Shown: positions 12,244 through 24,021 of the stretch, piece by piece
Numbering within the stretch: position 1 is the first letter of the stretch
Layout of the letters: each line of letters begins with the position of its first letter
Assembly (NCBI GenBank): GCA_037974665.1
Contig: CM075770.1
Location: forward strand, 63,809,850-63,873,849
Source of the DNA: Ehretia macrophylla
Taxonomy: Eukaryota; Streptophyta; Magnoliopsida; Boraginales; Ehretiaceae
Reading direction: 5' to 3'
DNA: 64,000 bases
The notes under the pieces: model-generated
Database searches by the model: none
What the model was told of the DNA's origin: nothing
Seen by the model: the letters and a program-made list of their open reading frames with translations, nothing else
Made by a program: the position numbers and the translations under genes

Positions 12244-12801
12244 GTCATGTTGAGGGCACAATTCCTTTATGTGCTGACGGTTCACACTCCCAGCCCAGAG
12301 AGATGGCCCATTCAAAAGGCCCAACGGTCTTAACGACACCTATCCGTTTCAACGATGCAGCATCCTCGCAAGACGTGATATCGACGCATTGTAGGGCCCC
12401 CTAATATCCTGTGAGTTAGGTTGTCGTCCTTTTAACAGCTCACGACGTTCGATCCGGGACGGAAAAATAGAGCAAAAGTAGAAAAGTGAACCGAAATTGA
12501 TGAAAATGTTTAATTTTTGGCTCAAAAAATGGCGCAGCCAAGCTGGCTTGCTGCCCCAGCCGTAGAGCACTCGGAGAGCTTTCCAACGGTATGCTGTGCA
12601 CTGCGTAACTCCTTACGGATCAAAAGTTATGGGCACCGGAGCGACGAAGACCTGGTTACACACCCTACGCCCTCGGTTTGCAGGCCTAGCCTCTACGTGA
12701 AGAGAAGTTGTCTTGCCCTAGGTGTTGTGGAATTCGGTAATAGAAATATAGTGGATAAAGTATGTCGGCAACCCTAACCGGAGCCAAAACAATTGAAAAA
12801 G

Positions 12802-12920
12802 GGGGTGCAACATGAGGACTTTCTAGGGGGTCACCGATCCTAGTACTACTCTCACCCAAGCACACTTAACTTCGGAGTTCTGATGGGATCCGGTGCATTA
12901 TTGCTGCTATGATTGCACCC
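12802..12920 (-). rRNA. 5S rRNA: 5S rRNA copy 7
   Basis: 119 bp. A box 1, C box 2. Its 5' flank carries the 70 bp deletion that joins 12958 to 12959, so the site II cluster is lost upstream of this copy. Confidence 0.88.
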
Positions 12921-13411
12921 GTCATGTTGATGGCAAAAATCCTTTATGTTTCGACAGTTCAACAACGCAGCATCCTCGTAAGACGTGATATCGACGCGTT
13001 GTAAGGCCTTGTAATATCCCGCGAGTTAGGTTGTCGTCCTTTTAACAGCTCATGACTTATGATCCGGGACGAAAAAAACAGACAAAAGAAGAAAAGTGGC
13101 CCGAAATTGATGAAAACATTCGATTTTTGGGTTCGAAAATAGGCGTAGCCGAGCAGGCTTGTTGCCCCCATTGTAAAGCTCTCGAAGAGCTTTCCAACGG
13201 TATTCTGTGCGCCGCGTAACTCCTTACGGATTAAAGTTATAGGCACCGGAGCGACGGAGGCCTGGTCACAAACCCCACGCCCTCAGTTTGCGGGCCCAGC
13301 CTCTACATGAAGCGAAGTTGTCTTGCCCGAGGTACCGTGGGATTCGGTAATGGAAATGTGGTGGATAAAGTATCTTGGCAACCCTAACTGGGGCAAAAAA
13401 AATTGAAAAGA

Positions 13412-13530
13412 GGGGTGCACCACGAGGACTTCCCAAGGGGTCGCCCATCCTAGTACTACTCTCGCCCAAGCATGGTTAACTTCGGAGTTCTTATGGAATC
13501 CGGTGCATTAATGCTGGTATGATCGCACCC
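13412..13530 (-). rRNA. 5S rRNA: 5S rRNA copy 8
   Basis: 119 bp. A box 2, C box 2. Confidence 0.88.
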
Positions 13531-14081
13531 GTCATATTGTGGGCACAAATCCTTTATGTGTTGACGATTCACAGTCATAGCCCAGATAGATGGCCCACTC
13601 AAAAGGCCCAACGGGCTTAACGACAACCCATCCACTTCAACAATGTAGCATCCTCGTAAGACGTGATATCGACACATTGTAAGGCCATGTAATATCCCAC
13701 GAGTTAAGTTGTTGTCCTTTTAACCGCTCACGAAGTACGATCTGAGACGGAAAAACAGAGCAAAAGAAGAAAAATGGCCCAAAACTGATGAAAATGTTCT
13801 ATTTTGGACACTGAAAATAGGAGCAGCCGAGCAGGCTTGCTGCCCCCGTTGTAGAGCTCTCGGAGAGCTTTCCAATGGTATGTTGTGTGTCGCGTAACAC
13901 TTTACGGATCAAAAGTTATGGGCACATGAGCGACGGAGACCTGCTCCCAAGCCCTACGCCCTCGGTTTACGGGCCCAGCCACTACGTAAAGTGAAGTTGT
14001 GTTGCCCAAGGTGCCGTGGGATTCAGTAATCGAAATATGGTGGATAAAGTATCTTGGCCGGGGCAAAAAAAATTGAAAAGG

Positions 14082-14200
14082 GTGGTGCAACACGCGGACT
14101 TCCCAGGGGGTCACCCATCCTAGTACGACTCTCGCCCATGCACGCTTAACTTCGGAGTTCTAATGGGATTCGATGCATTAGTGCTGGTATGATCGCACCC
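14082..14200 (-). rRNA. 5S rRNA: 5S rRNA copy 9
   Basis: 119 bp. A box 1, C box 0. Shares the variant TAGTACGACTC plus CCATGCACG with copy 14, five units away. Confidence 0.9.
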
Positions 14201-14761
14201 GTCATGTTGTTGGCACAAATCCTTTATGTGTTGACAGTTCACAATCCCAGCCTAGAGAGATGGCCCATTCAAAAGGCCCAATGGGCTTAACGACAACGTA
14301 TCCGCCTCAACAATGCAGCATCCTCGTAAGACGTGATATCGATGTGTGTTAGGGTCCTATAATATCCCGCGAGTTAGGTTGTTGTCATTTTAACAGCTCA
14401 CGGCGTGCGATCCGGGATTAAAAAATAGGGCAAAAGAAGAAAAGTGGCCCGAAACTTATGAAAATGTTAGATTTTTGGCTCTGAAAATAGGCGCAGCCGA
14501 GCTGACTTGCTGCCCCGTCATAGAGCTCTTGGAGAGCTTTTTAACGGCATGGTGTGCGTCGCATAACTCCTTACGGATTAAAAGTTATGGGCACCCGAGC
14601 GACGGAGACCTGGTCACAAGACCCACGCCCTCGGTTTGCTGGCCCAGCCTCTACGTGAAGCGAAGCTCTCTTGCCCAAGGTGTCGTGGGACTCGGTAATA
14701 TAAATGTGGTAGGATAAACTCTCTTGGCAACCCTTACTGGGGCAAAAAAAATTGAAAATAG

Positions 14762-14880
14762 AGGGTGCAACACGGGGACTCCCCATGGGGTCACCCATCC
14801 TCATACTACTCTTGCCCAAACACGGTAAACTTCGGAGTCCTGATAGGATTTGGTGCATTAGTGCTGGTATGATCGCAGCC
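14762..14880 (-). rRNA. 5S rRNA: 5S rRNA copy 10
   Basis: 119 bp. A box 3, C box 1. Its 5'-side spacer shares TAATGTCTCG and the GACATGATATCGA variant with copy 15. Confidence 0.87.
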
Positions 14881-15440
14881 GTCATGTTGGGGGCAAAATT
14901 CCTTTATGTGTTGACAGTTCACAGTCCTTGTCCAGCGAGATGGCCTATTCAAAAGGCCCAATGGGATTAATGACAACCCACCCGCTTCAACAATGCAGCA
15001 TCCTCGCAAGACATGATATCGATGCGTTGTAGGGCTCCCTAATGTCTCGCGAGTTAGGTTGTCGTCCTTTTAATAGCTCATGACATACGATCCGAGACAG
15101 AAAAACAGAGCAAAAGAAGAAAAGTGGCCCAAAACTGATGAAAACATTCAATTTTGGGCTGCAAAAATGGAAGTATCTGAGCAGGCCTGCTGCCCCTATC
15201 GTAGAGCTCTCGGTGAGCTTTCCAACGGTATGCTATGCGCCACGTAACTCCTTGCGGATCAAAAATTATGTTCACTGGAGCGACAGAGACTTGGTCACAA
15301 GCCCTACGCCATCGGTTTGCGGGCCCAGCCTCTACGTTAAGCAAAGTTGTCTTGCCCTAGGTGCTGTGGAATTCGGTAATAGAAATATGGTGGATAATGT
15401 ATCTGGGCAACCATAACCGGGGCAAAAAAAATTGAAAAGG

Positions 15441-15559
15441 GGCGTGTAACATGAGGACGTCCCAAGGGGTCAACCATCCTAGTACTACTCTCGCCCAAGC
15501 ACGCTTAACTTCGGAGTTCTAATGGGATCCAGTGCGTTAGTGCTGGTATAATTGCACCC
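15441..15559 (-). rRNA. 5S rRNA: 5S rRNA copy 11
   Basis: 119 bp. A box intact, C box 2. Paired with copy 16 by the spacer variant CCCACTTAAAAGGCCC (GGGCCACTTAAAAGG here). Confidence 0.88.
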
Positions 15560-16120
15560 GTCATGTCGAGGGCACAATTCCTTTATGTGTTGACGGTTTA
15601 CAGTCCCAACCCAGAGAGATGGGCCACTTAAAAGGCCCAATGGGCTTAACGACAACCCATCCGCTTCAACAACAAAGAATCCTCGTAAGACATGATATCG
15701 ACGCGTTGTAGGGCCCTCTAATGTCCCGCAAGATAGGTTGTCTTCCTTTTAACAACCTACGACGTACGATCTGGGATGGAAAAACCGAGCAAAAGAAGAA
15801 AAGTGACCCGAAACTGATGAAAACGCTCGATTTTGAGCTCCAAAATTGTGCGGAGCTACGCTGGCTTGCTGCCCCCAGCGTAGAGCTCTCGGAGAGCTTT
15901 CCAACGGTATGTTGTGCATCACGTAAGTCTTTACCGATTAAAGGTTATGGGCACCGGAGTGACGGAGACCTGGTCACAAGCCCCACGCCCTCGATTTGCG
16001 GGACCAGCCTCTTTGTAAAGCGAAGTTGTCTTTCCGAAGGTGCCGTGGGATTCAGTAATAGAAATGTGGTGGATAAAGTATCTTGGCAACCCTAACCGGG
16101 GTAGAAAAAATTGGAAATGG

Positions 16121-16239
16121 AGGGTGCAACTCGAGGACTTCCCAGGGGGTCACCCATCCTAGTACTACTCTCGTCTAGGCACACTTAATTTTGGAGTTCT
16201 GATGGGATCCGGGGCATTAGTGCGGGTATGATCGCACCC
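16121..16239 (-). rRNA. 5S rRNA: 5S rRNA copy 12
   Basis: 119 bp. A box 4 changes, C box 0. Shares CAACTCGAGG and a TTAAT variant in the A box with copy 17. Confidence 0.87.
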
Positions 16240-16800
16240 GTTATGTTGTGGGCACAAATCCTTTATGTGTTGATGGTTCACAGTCCCAGCCAAGAGAGAT
16301 GGTTCATTCAAAAGGCCCAATGGGTTTAACGACAACCCATCCGCTTCAAAAACACAGAATCCTTGCAAGACGTGATATCGACGCATTGTAGGGCCCTCTA
16401 ATGTCCCGCGAGTTAGGTTGTTGTCCTTTTAATAACTGATGATGTACAATCCGGGAAGAAAAAACAGAGCAAAAGAAGAAAAGTGGCCTAAAAATAATGA
16501 AAACATTCAATTTTGGGCTCCAAAAACGCAAGCAGCCGAGAAAGCTTGGTGCCCCCGTAGTAGATCTCTCAGACAGCTTTCCAACGGTATGTTGTGCGTC
16601 GCGTAAATCCTTACGGATTAAAAGGTATGTGCACCGGAGCGACAGAGACCTGGTCACAAGCCCCATGCCCTCGGTTTGTGGGCCCAGCCTCTACGTGAAG
16701 CGAAGTTGTCTTGCCGAAGGTGCCTTGGGATTCGGTAACTGAAATGTGGTGGATAAAGTATCTTGGCAACCCTACCCGGGGCAAAAAAAATTGAAAAGGA

Positions 16801-16920
16801 AGGGTGCAACACGAGGACTTCCCAAGGGGGTCACCCATCCTAGTATTACTCTTGCCCAAGCATTCTTAACTTCGGAGTTCTGATGGGATCCGGTGCATTA
16901 GTGCTGGTATGATCGCACCC
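16801..16920 (-). rRNA. 5S rRNA: 5S rRNA copy 13
   Basis: 120 bp owing to one extra G in the C box region; A box 2 changes. Confidence 0.87.
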
Positions 16921-17479
16921 GTCATGTTGTGGGTAAAAATCCTTTATGTGTTGATGGTTCACAGTCCCAGCCTAGAGAGATAACCCATTCAAAAGGCGCA
17001 ATGGGCTTAACGACAACCCATCCGCTTCAACAACGCAGCTTCCTCGCAAAACATGATATCGACACGTTGTAGGGCCCTCTAATGTCCCGCGAGTTAGGTT
17101 GTCATCCTTTTAATAGCTCACGACGTACGATCCGGGATGAAAAAATAGAGAAAAGGAAGAAAAGTGGTCAGAAACTGTTGAAAATATTCAATTTTGGGCT
17201 CCAAAAATTGGCGGGCCGAGCAGGCTTACTGCCCCCGTTGTAGAGCTCTCGGAGAGCTTTCCAACGGTATGCTGTGCGCCGCGTAGCTCCTTACGGAGCA
17301 AAAGTTATGGGCATCGGAGCGACGGCGACCTGGTCACAAGTCCTACGCCCTCGGTTTGCTGGCCCAGCCTCTACGTGAAGCGAAGTTGTCTTGCCCAAGG
17401 TGCGGTGGGATTCGATAATAGAAATGTGGTGGATAAAGTATCTTGGCAACCCTAACCGGGGCAAAAAATATTGAAAAGG

Positions 17480-17598
17480 GTGGTGCAACATGAGGACTTT
17501 CCAAGGGGTCACCCATCCTAGTACGACTCTCGCCTATGCACGCTTAACTTCAGAGTTCTGATGGGATCCGGTGCATTAGTGCTGGTATGATCGCACCT
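17480..17598 (-). rRNA. 5S rRNA: 5S rRNA copy 14
   Basis: 119 bp. A box 2, C box 1; the first gene base is changed. Sister of copy 9. Confidence 0.88.
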
Positions 17599-18142
17599 GT
17601 CAAGTTGTGGGCACAAATCCTTTATGTGTTGACGGTTCACAATCCCAGCCTAGAGAAATGGCCCATTCAAAAGGCCCGATGGGCTTAATGAAAACCCATC
17701 CGCTTCAACAACGCAGCATCCTTGTAAGACGTGATACCGACGTGTGGTAGGGTCCTGTAATATCCCGCGAGTTAGGTTGTTTTCCTTTTAATAGCTCACG
17801 TCGTGCGATCCGGGATTAAAAAACAGGGCAAAAGAAGAAAAGTGGCCTGAAACTGATGAAAATGTTAGATTTTAGGCTCTGAAAATAGGCACGGCCGAGC
17901 CGACTTGCTGCCCCCATTGTAGAGCTCTCGGAGAGCTTTCCAACGGTATGTTGTGCACCGCATAACTTCTTACGGATAAAAAGTTATGGGCACCGGAACG
18001 ATGGAAACCTGGTCACAGGCCCCACGCCCTCAGTTTGCGTGCCCAGCCTCTACGCAAAGCGAAGCTCTCTTGCCCAAGGTGTCGTGGGATTCGTTAATAT
18101 AAATGTGGTAGGATAAACTATCTTGGCAACCCTTACTGGGGC

Positions 18143-18158
18143 AAAAAAAAATTGAAAA
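18143..18158 (-). terminator. Pol III T-run terminator (representative)
   Basis: On the minus strand the 3' end of copy 15 is followed by TTTT and then a nine-T run. Runs of four or more T stop RNA polymerase III. The same CCTTTTCAATTTTTTTT pattern follows nearly every copy. Confidence 0.75.
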
Positions 18159-18161
18159 TGG

Positions 18162-18280
18162 GGGGTGCAACACGAGGACTTCCCAGGGGGTCACCCATCC
18201 AAGTACTACTCTCGCCCAAGCACGCTTAACTTCGGAGTTCTGATGGGATCTGGTGCATTAGTGCTGGTATTATCGCACCC
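18162..18280 (-). rRNA. 5S rRNA: 5S rRNA copy 15
   Basis: 119 bp and among the least diverged: I count three changes (plus-strand 18201, 18251, 18271). A box intact, C box one change at its edge. A plausible candidate for an expressed copy on sequence alone. Confidence 0.92.
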
Positions 18281-18301
18281 GTCATGTTGAGGGCACAATT
18301 C

Positions 18302-18307
18302 CTTTAT
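18302..18307 (-). promoter_or_regulatory. TATA-like element of a 5S gene (representative)
   Basis: ATAAAG on the minus strand lies about -27 to -22 from the first base of copy 15 (18280). Plant 5S genes usually have an AT-rich TATA-like motif near -28, and a C at -1, which is present here too (G at 18281 on the plus strand). The same CCTTTATGTG appears in most units at the same distance. Confidence 0.65.
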
Positions 18308-18340
18308 GTGTTGACGGTTCACAGTCCCAGCCCAGAGAGA

Positions 18341-18370
18341 TGGCCCATCCAAAAGGCCCAATGGGCTTAA
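18341..18370 (-). promoter_or_regulatory. Paired TGGGCC/T (site II-like) motifs upstream of 5S
   Basis: About -61 to -90 from copy 15 there are TGGGCC and an AAGCCCATTGGGCC block on the minus strand. The same cluster is present in most units. Site II motifs are typical of promoters of plant translation-machinery genes; a role here is only inferred. Confidence 0.4.
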
Positions 18371-18840
18371 CGACAACCCATCTGCTTCAACAATGCAGCA
18401 TCCTTGCAAGACATGATATCGACGCGTTGTAAGGCTCTCTAATGTCTCGGAAGTTAGGAGGTCGTCCTTTTAACAGCTCACTACGTACGATCCAGGACGA
18501 AAAAATAGTGCAAAAGAATAAAAGTGTCCCAAAACTAATGAAAACATTCAATTTTGTTCTGCAAAAATAGATGTAGCCGAGCAGGCTTGCTGCCCCCGTC
18601 GTAGAGCTCTCGGAGAGTTTTCCAACAGTATGCTGTGCGGCGTGTAACTCCTTACGGATCAAAAGTTATGGTCACCGGAGCAACAGAGACCTGGTCCCAA
18701 GCCCTACACCCTCGGCTTGCGGGCCCAGCCTCTACGTTAATCGAAGTTGTCTTGGCCAAGGTGCCTTTGAATTCGGTAATAGAAATGGGATCTATAAAGC
18801 ATCTTGGCAAGCCTAACAGGGGCAAAAAAAATAGAAAAGG

Positions 18841-18959
18841 GGTGTGCAACATGAAGACATCCTAGGGGGTTACCCATCCTAGTACTACTATTGCCCAAGC
18901 ACGCTTAACTTCGGAGTTCTGATGGGATCTGGTGCATTAGTGCTTGTATGATCGGACCC
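18841..18959 (-). rRNA. 5S rRNA: 5S rRNA copy 16
   Basis: 119 bp. A box intact, C box 2; about eleven changes overall. Confidence 0.88.
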
Positions 18960-19520
18960 GTCATATTGAGTGCACAAATCCCTTATGTGTTGGCGGTTCA
19001 CCATCCGAGCCCAGAGAGATGGCCCACTTAAAAGGCCCAATGGGCATAACGACAGCCCATCCACTTCAACAACGCAGCATCCTCGCAAGACGTGATATCG
19101 ACGCAGTGGAGGGCCCTCTAATGTCCAGCGAGGTAGGTTGTCGTCCTTTTAACAACCCACGACATACGATCTAGGATTGAAAAATTGAGCCAAAGAAGAA
19201 AAGTGGCCTGAAACTGATGCAAACGCTCAATTTTGGGCTCCAAAAATGCTCGCAACTATGCTGGCTTGCTGCCCTCATCGTAGAGCTCTCAGAGAGCTTT
19301 CCAACGGTATGCTGTGCGCCGCATAACTGCTTACGGATCAAAAGTTATGGGCACCGGAGCTATGGATACCTGGTCACAAGCCCCACGCCCTCAATTTACG
19401 GGCCCAGCCTCTTCGTGAAGCGAAGTTGTCTTTCCGAAGGTGCCGTGGGATTCGGTAATAGATATGTTGTGGATAAAGTATCATGGAAACCCTAACCGGG
19501 GTAAAAAAATTTGAAAATAG

Positions 19521-19627
19521 GGGGTGCAACTCGAGGACTTCCCATCCTAGTACAAATCTCGCTCAGGCACGCTTAATTTCAGAGTTCTGATGGGATCCGC
19601 AGCATTAGTGCTGGTATGATCGCACCT
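19521..19627 (-). pseudogene. 5S rRNA: 5S rRNA copy 17, 12 bp deletion in C box
   Basis: Only 107 bp: about 12 bp are missing after GAGGACTTCC, removing most of the C box, so internal promoter function should be lost. Other changes are shared with copy 12, its sister five units away. Confidence 0.9.
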
Positions 19628-20034
19628 GTTATGTTGTGGGCACAAATCCTTTATATGTTGACGGTTCACAGTCCCAGCCAAGAGAGATGGCTCATTCAAA
19701 ACGCCCAATGGGCTTAACAACAACCCATCCGCTTCAAAAAAGCAGAATCCTCGCAGGACGTGATATCGATGCATTGTAAGGCCCTCTAATGTCCCGCAAG
19801 TTAGGTTGTCGTCCTTTTAATAACTGATGATGTACAATCCGGGACGAAAAAATAGAGCAAAAAAAGAAAAGTGGCCCGAAACTAATGAAAATGTTCAATT
19901 TTGGGCTCCAAAAACGTGCGCACCCGAGTAGGCTTGGTGCCCCCGTAGTAGAACTCTCGGAGAGCTTTCCAACGGTATGTTGTGCGTCGCGTAACTCCTT
20001 ACGGATGAAAAGTTATGTGCACCGGAGCGACAGA

Positions 20035-23000
20035 TGTGAGGCCCGACCCCGATTTGCGTGCAATACCTCGTTTCGTGTGCCCTAATCTAGATTTGCGTGT
20101 CTTGACCTAGGTTTAAGAATTGCATTCATTTTATGTGCCATGTATTGAATTACGTACATTCATTTAGGGTAGCGTGCATTTACTTGGAAAACGTGCGTTC
20201 GTCTCGTAGTGCTGGTGCTACCTCGGAGTGCGTGCCCTAGACCTAGGAAAGCGTTCCTTTACACTAATCGAGAAAGCATCTTACACGGAACACAGACTAC
20301 TAAACAATCCTACAAAATCCACTATCAATATTATAATCCTAATTCAACTCACTAAAAGACAAAAATCCACCAAACACAAAACATTCTTCATTCTTTATTC
20401 CTTATTCTTTTTGCACTTTCAAGACACAATTAAATAATGATCAAAAGTTGACAAAATCCAGCATTTTTAGTAGCCTTGGCTGACCACTAGGGGGTGTTTA
20501 TGCATGCTTATTCAATTCAACTTAATTCCTAGACATATTATGACATTCTATGACACAAATGCATAAAAATTTGCTCAAAAATCTCCTCAAATCCTCACCA
20601 AACTCGACCAAACAATCATGCCCATGCTAGCAATTTTAAATTCCATCTTGAAGACACAAAAAATCAGAATTTTGCTGCTCAAGGCCGACATGCTCATCAA
20701 AATTTGCAAGGCCTTCTTTTTTTTTTGTCATTTCTTCTTTCATTTCTCCCACTTCCCTCTCAATTTCCCTCTCTCTCTCTTGGCCTTGGCTGAGTTCTCT
20801 CCATCCTTATCTCATCTTCTTCACACTATAGTCAACCAAGTTAAGCAACAAGCAAGGAATTCGAGCAAGCTAGCTAGAGTTCGAAAATCACACATGCCTG
20901 TCCTTGAAGTCTTCTATTCGGCCTAGGTAAGTTTCATGGCTTCCATTTCTTTTCTTCTTGTTCTAACCTCATGCATGTGCTAAGAGCTTGGTCAGTAAGG
21001 TAGGAAAGATAGAGAAACTCTAGTTGGAATCTCGGCTAAGCAAGAAGAAGAAGAGATTGAGCTTCAACAAGTTTTTGCGCATCTTCTTGGTTGTTTGCTA
21101 AGGTGAGGGCTAAAACCTTTTGAAATTCCTTCAAAAATTCACATGCAAGCTCATAAATGTATGTCTTTGCTTCTGTACTTGAGTTATATGTTCGTTCATG
21201 AGCTTAAACAACCATGCATGGCAAGATCTTGGCTTGAAAGTGGTGATAGGTGAAGTCGGATTGTTGACAGCTCTCTGACCAGTCTGTTTCGAGGTAATTT
21301 TTGCTAGGAAAATGTTGTTGAAAATGCTTTAAAATTGGTAGGTTACTAGTTTGGATAGTTTTGAACATTTTTCACAGAAATAGGCCGAAGCTAATTTTGA
21401 ATCTAAGGTCCTCAAAAATGGCAAATCTTTAAAATGTGTCCAAATCTGGAAATCTGAGAAAAATGAAGCAGGTTTTGGCAGATGCACTGACCTTGTAGAA
21501 CGAACCAGATTTGACTTAGTTAGTGATGTCAGAAATGTATGAATATTGGTGTACTGCTATATTTTTCAGTTCTGGACATTTTTGTCAGAAATGGACTAAG
21601 GCTAAATCTGACCCTAAGGACCTCAAAAACGTCAATTACTGAAAAGTGTGCAAATCTGGACAGTTTTGTGCTATTCCACTGTTTCGGCTTTATCTAATGA
21701 TCCCGAACTCCAATTGATGCAAGGTTTGTTTCTGATTTTATTTAACTTCTCAATATTTAAGTTGACATCTTATTCACTGGATTTTGAGATTGTTTGTTTA
21801 TCCTATTGATTGTGAGAAAACAGCCTATTGCAGTAAAGTTTTCACTTAGTTATATGCTTGGAAAATTGTTGTAACCTCTCTTGTGGTACTAATTGCTTGG
21901 AATTGTGGTGTTGGGATGTTGTGTGGACTGTTTTGAGTACTTGAGGATGTTTGAATTGAATGATGCATGACTTGAGAATGATGTTGAGTTGACTTAGGGT
22001 TCAATCACACGGTTAAGCATGAAACGGAAACCCTAATGACTAGGTAGTCTTGCTAAGTGTTGATCATTTGGATATTGTGTGGAAATTATATGCTTAGTGG
22101 GCTGCCCGTAAATGTCTTATAACTTCAAATGTGATTTTGACCATTGCATGTTGACAAATAAGCTTTTCTTGCACCCGAACCCATGTTGATGTCATTGCAT
22201 GTTGAATAATCTTATCACTTGATCACGTGGGCTTCGTAATGAGTTATATGGCCTGTTTTACATGTGTTACATGGCTGCCCATTTAATTTTCATATAACTC
22301 TATGTGCCTTTCAAGTAAAATTTCTTGTCGTATCGTGCCCTGCTTCTTTACCTGTCAATGTGCAATCTTATGACTGTCTGGAGGCAACCTCCTTTGTTGT
22401 CCTCCTACTGTGATATATTACTTATCATAAATGTGAATTGCATACAAGGTTGCAACCTTTCCTGTCGGCATGGTAGCGATCACGCACACCGGGCGGTATC
22501 GGGCTTGCCGGTGCACCCGTGACTACCATGGTCCCATTCCCTCTCTCGCTTGGGGGCTAGACTTCCTCGGAGAGTTGGGTCGTAGGATTTCGGGGTACTT
22601 CCGGAGTACACCCACCTGGCGTGTTTTGGGGATGTTTTGAAGTCGGCCGCAACAACTGGTTCCGGAACTGATCTGAGAACAAAAGCTCACTTTATCCTTT
22701 TTACTATCTGTATAAGTACTCTCGCTTGGTTCCTAGAGAACCTCGGGGAGGAAAGACTGGTATTTCTGCTCCTGTACTTGTATTATTGTTATATTCATGC
22801 TTGCAAAAGGATTTCATAAGTTGAACCGGAAAATGAGTTTCAAAACCTATTTCTCTTTCCCCCTCGCTGAGTTCATAAGGACTCACCCTCTTTTATCATC
22901 TCAGGTGAAGAAGACTCAGAACAGGTACCCGAGGACGGTGTGCCTAATGATGAACCCTTGGAGTGATTGCCTGTCATTGTTTGCTTTGCTTGAATGTGGC

Positions 23001-23598
23001 TACTTGTGAACTTTATGTTACTGGAAGACTATTTCTTTTTATGTTGCTCAATGTTGTGATGTAAAAGACCCCGTTGTAATTTGGGGTCTAATTTTAGTTT
23101 GTACTTATATTAAGTAGACTGATGCTAGACATTACTATGATCGTTTTGCTTTATTACCGCTAGTATCTATCATAGGTTATGACGTATTAGTTCAGGACTA
23201 AGTAAATGAACTTATTCAATCTTAAACAGGTACTCGCTAATAAGCTAAGATCAACAGGTACTTTGGTAACGAGGATAAACAAACAAACGAGACATAGTAT
23301 CATGCAAGGTTATAAATCAAACGAGACATCAAGATAACCAATAGGCATTTCAATTGATGATAAATAGCAATCTTAGTTGGAAATGAACTTGAGATAGTAA
23401 AATTTGAGGCGTTTAAAGAATTAGGTTAAACCAAAGAGCCCAATTACAGCCGTTATGCTGCCAATTTTTCGGAAAACTTTGGAGTTTAGACTAAAAATGA
23501 TAAGTGTTAAAACTTCATAAACAGTTAAGTATGTGATATTACCTGAATGTTTAGTTCACACCCTAGTCTAACCTTATAGGCCGGGTTGGGGCGTGACA
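20035..23598 (+). repeat. LTR of the same chromovirus family (3564 bp)
   Basis: Begins TGTGAGGCCCGACCCC and ends GCGTGACA. It matches the LTR at 5045-8627 along its length with scattered substitutions and small indels. Because a primer binding site follows, this is a 5' LTR, not a solo LTR. It interrupts 5S spacer. The left flank ends in GCGACAGA. Confidence 0.93.
22473..22526 (+). other. Conserved LTR stem-loop, second copy
   Basis: Same paired arms and GGGCTTGCCGGTG loop as 7502-7555, with one base changed in the 3' arm region (ACCCGTGACTAC). Confidence 0.5.
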
Positions 23599-23683
23599 CC
23601 TTAGAAATAGAATGGTATCAGAGCATAGATTGCTTAAGCCGGGTTTAACTCTCGGACCGTGGGTAGAGCCCTAAGATAATTAG
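23599..23683 (+). mobile_element. Truncated internal stub with primer binding site
   Basis: After the LTR come the intact primer site TGGTATCAGAGC (23613-23624) and about 60 bp of leader matching 259-316 of the first element. At CTAAGATAATTAG the sequence switches to 5S spacer (AGCTTTCC). The rest of the element and its 3' LTR are gone. The join shares AG or GAG, and the flanking spacer is partly repeated on both sides, which fits illegitimate recombination. Confidence 0.9.
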
Positions 23684-23791
23684 AGCTTTCCAACGGTATG
23701 TTGTGCGTCGCATAACTCCTTATGGATTAAAAGTTATGGGCACTAGAGCGACGGAGATCTTATCACAAGCCCCACGCCCTCGGTTTGCGGG

Positions 23792-23902
23792 ACTCTTTGG
23801 TGCTTTGCTGTTATATCAGGGCTAGCATTTTTTGCTCTTTTTAATTACATTGTGCAACAATTGGGAAGGTAGCAACAACCTTTCTCTAATCGACGATTGA
23901 AA
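23792..23902. other. Unidentified 111 bp insertion in 5S spacer
   Basis: The spacer normally runs GGTTTGCGGG-CCCAGCCTC. Here about 111 bp of unrelated sequence lies between GCGGG and CCCAACCTC. It is AT-rich with a TTTTTTGCTC stretch. No terminal repeats or target duplication are evident and I do not recognise it. Confidence 0.75.
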
Positions 23903-24021
23903 CCCAACCTCTATGTGAAGAGAAGTTGTCATGCCCAAGGTGCTGTGGGATTCGGTAATAGAAATGTAGTGGATAAAGTATCTTGGCAACCCTAACCGGG
24001 GAAAAACAAAATTGAAAAGGG

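Larger units (their letters stand above)
8628..20034 (-). repeat. 5S rDNA tandem array, block 1 (17 copies)
   Basis: Seventeen minus-strand 5S genes, with starts spaced mostly 677-682 bp. Exceptions are 610 bp between copies 7 and 8 (about 70 bp of spacer missing at 12959) and 670 bp between copies 8 and 9. Spacer markers of this block are CCGGGGCAAA before the gene, TTTCCAACGG, GAGTTAGGTTG and GCGGGCCCAG. The block starts and ends inside spacer, at retrotransposon borders. All stretches between genes here are spacer; I see no other gene in them. Confidence 0.95.

Noticed and set aside
20035..23598. Solo LTR
   Set aside because: An intact primer binding site and 85 bp of leader follow the LTR, and no target duplication is present, so it is a truncated element rather than an LTR-LTR recombination product.
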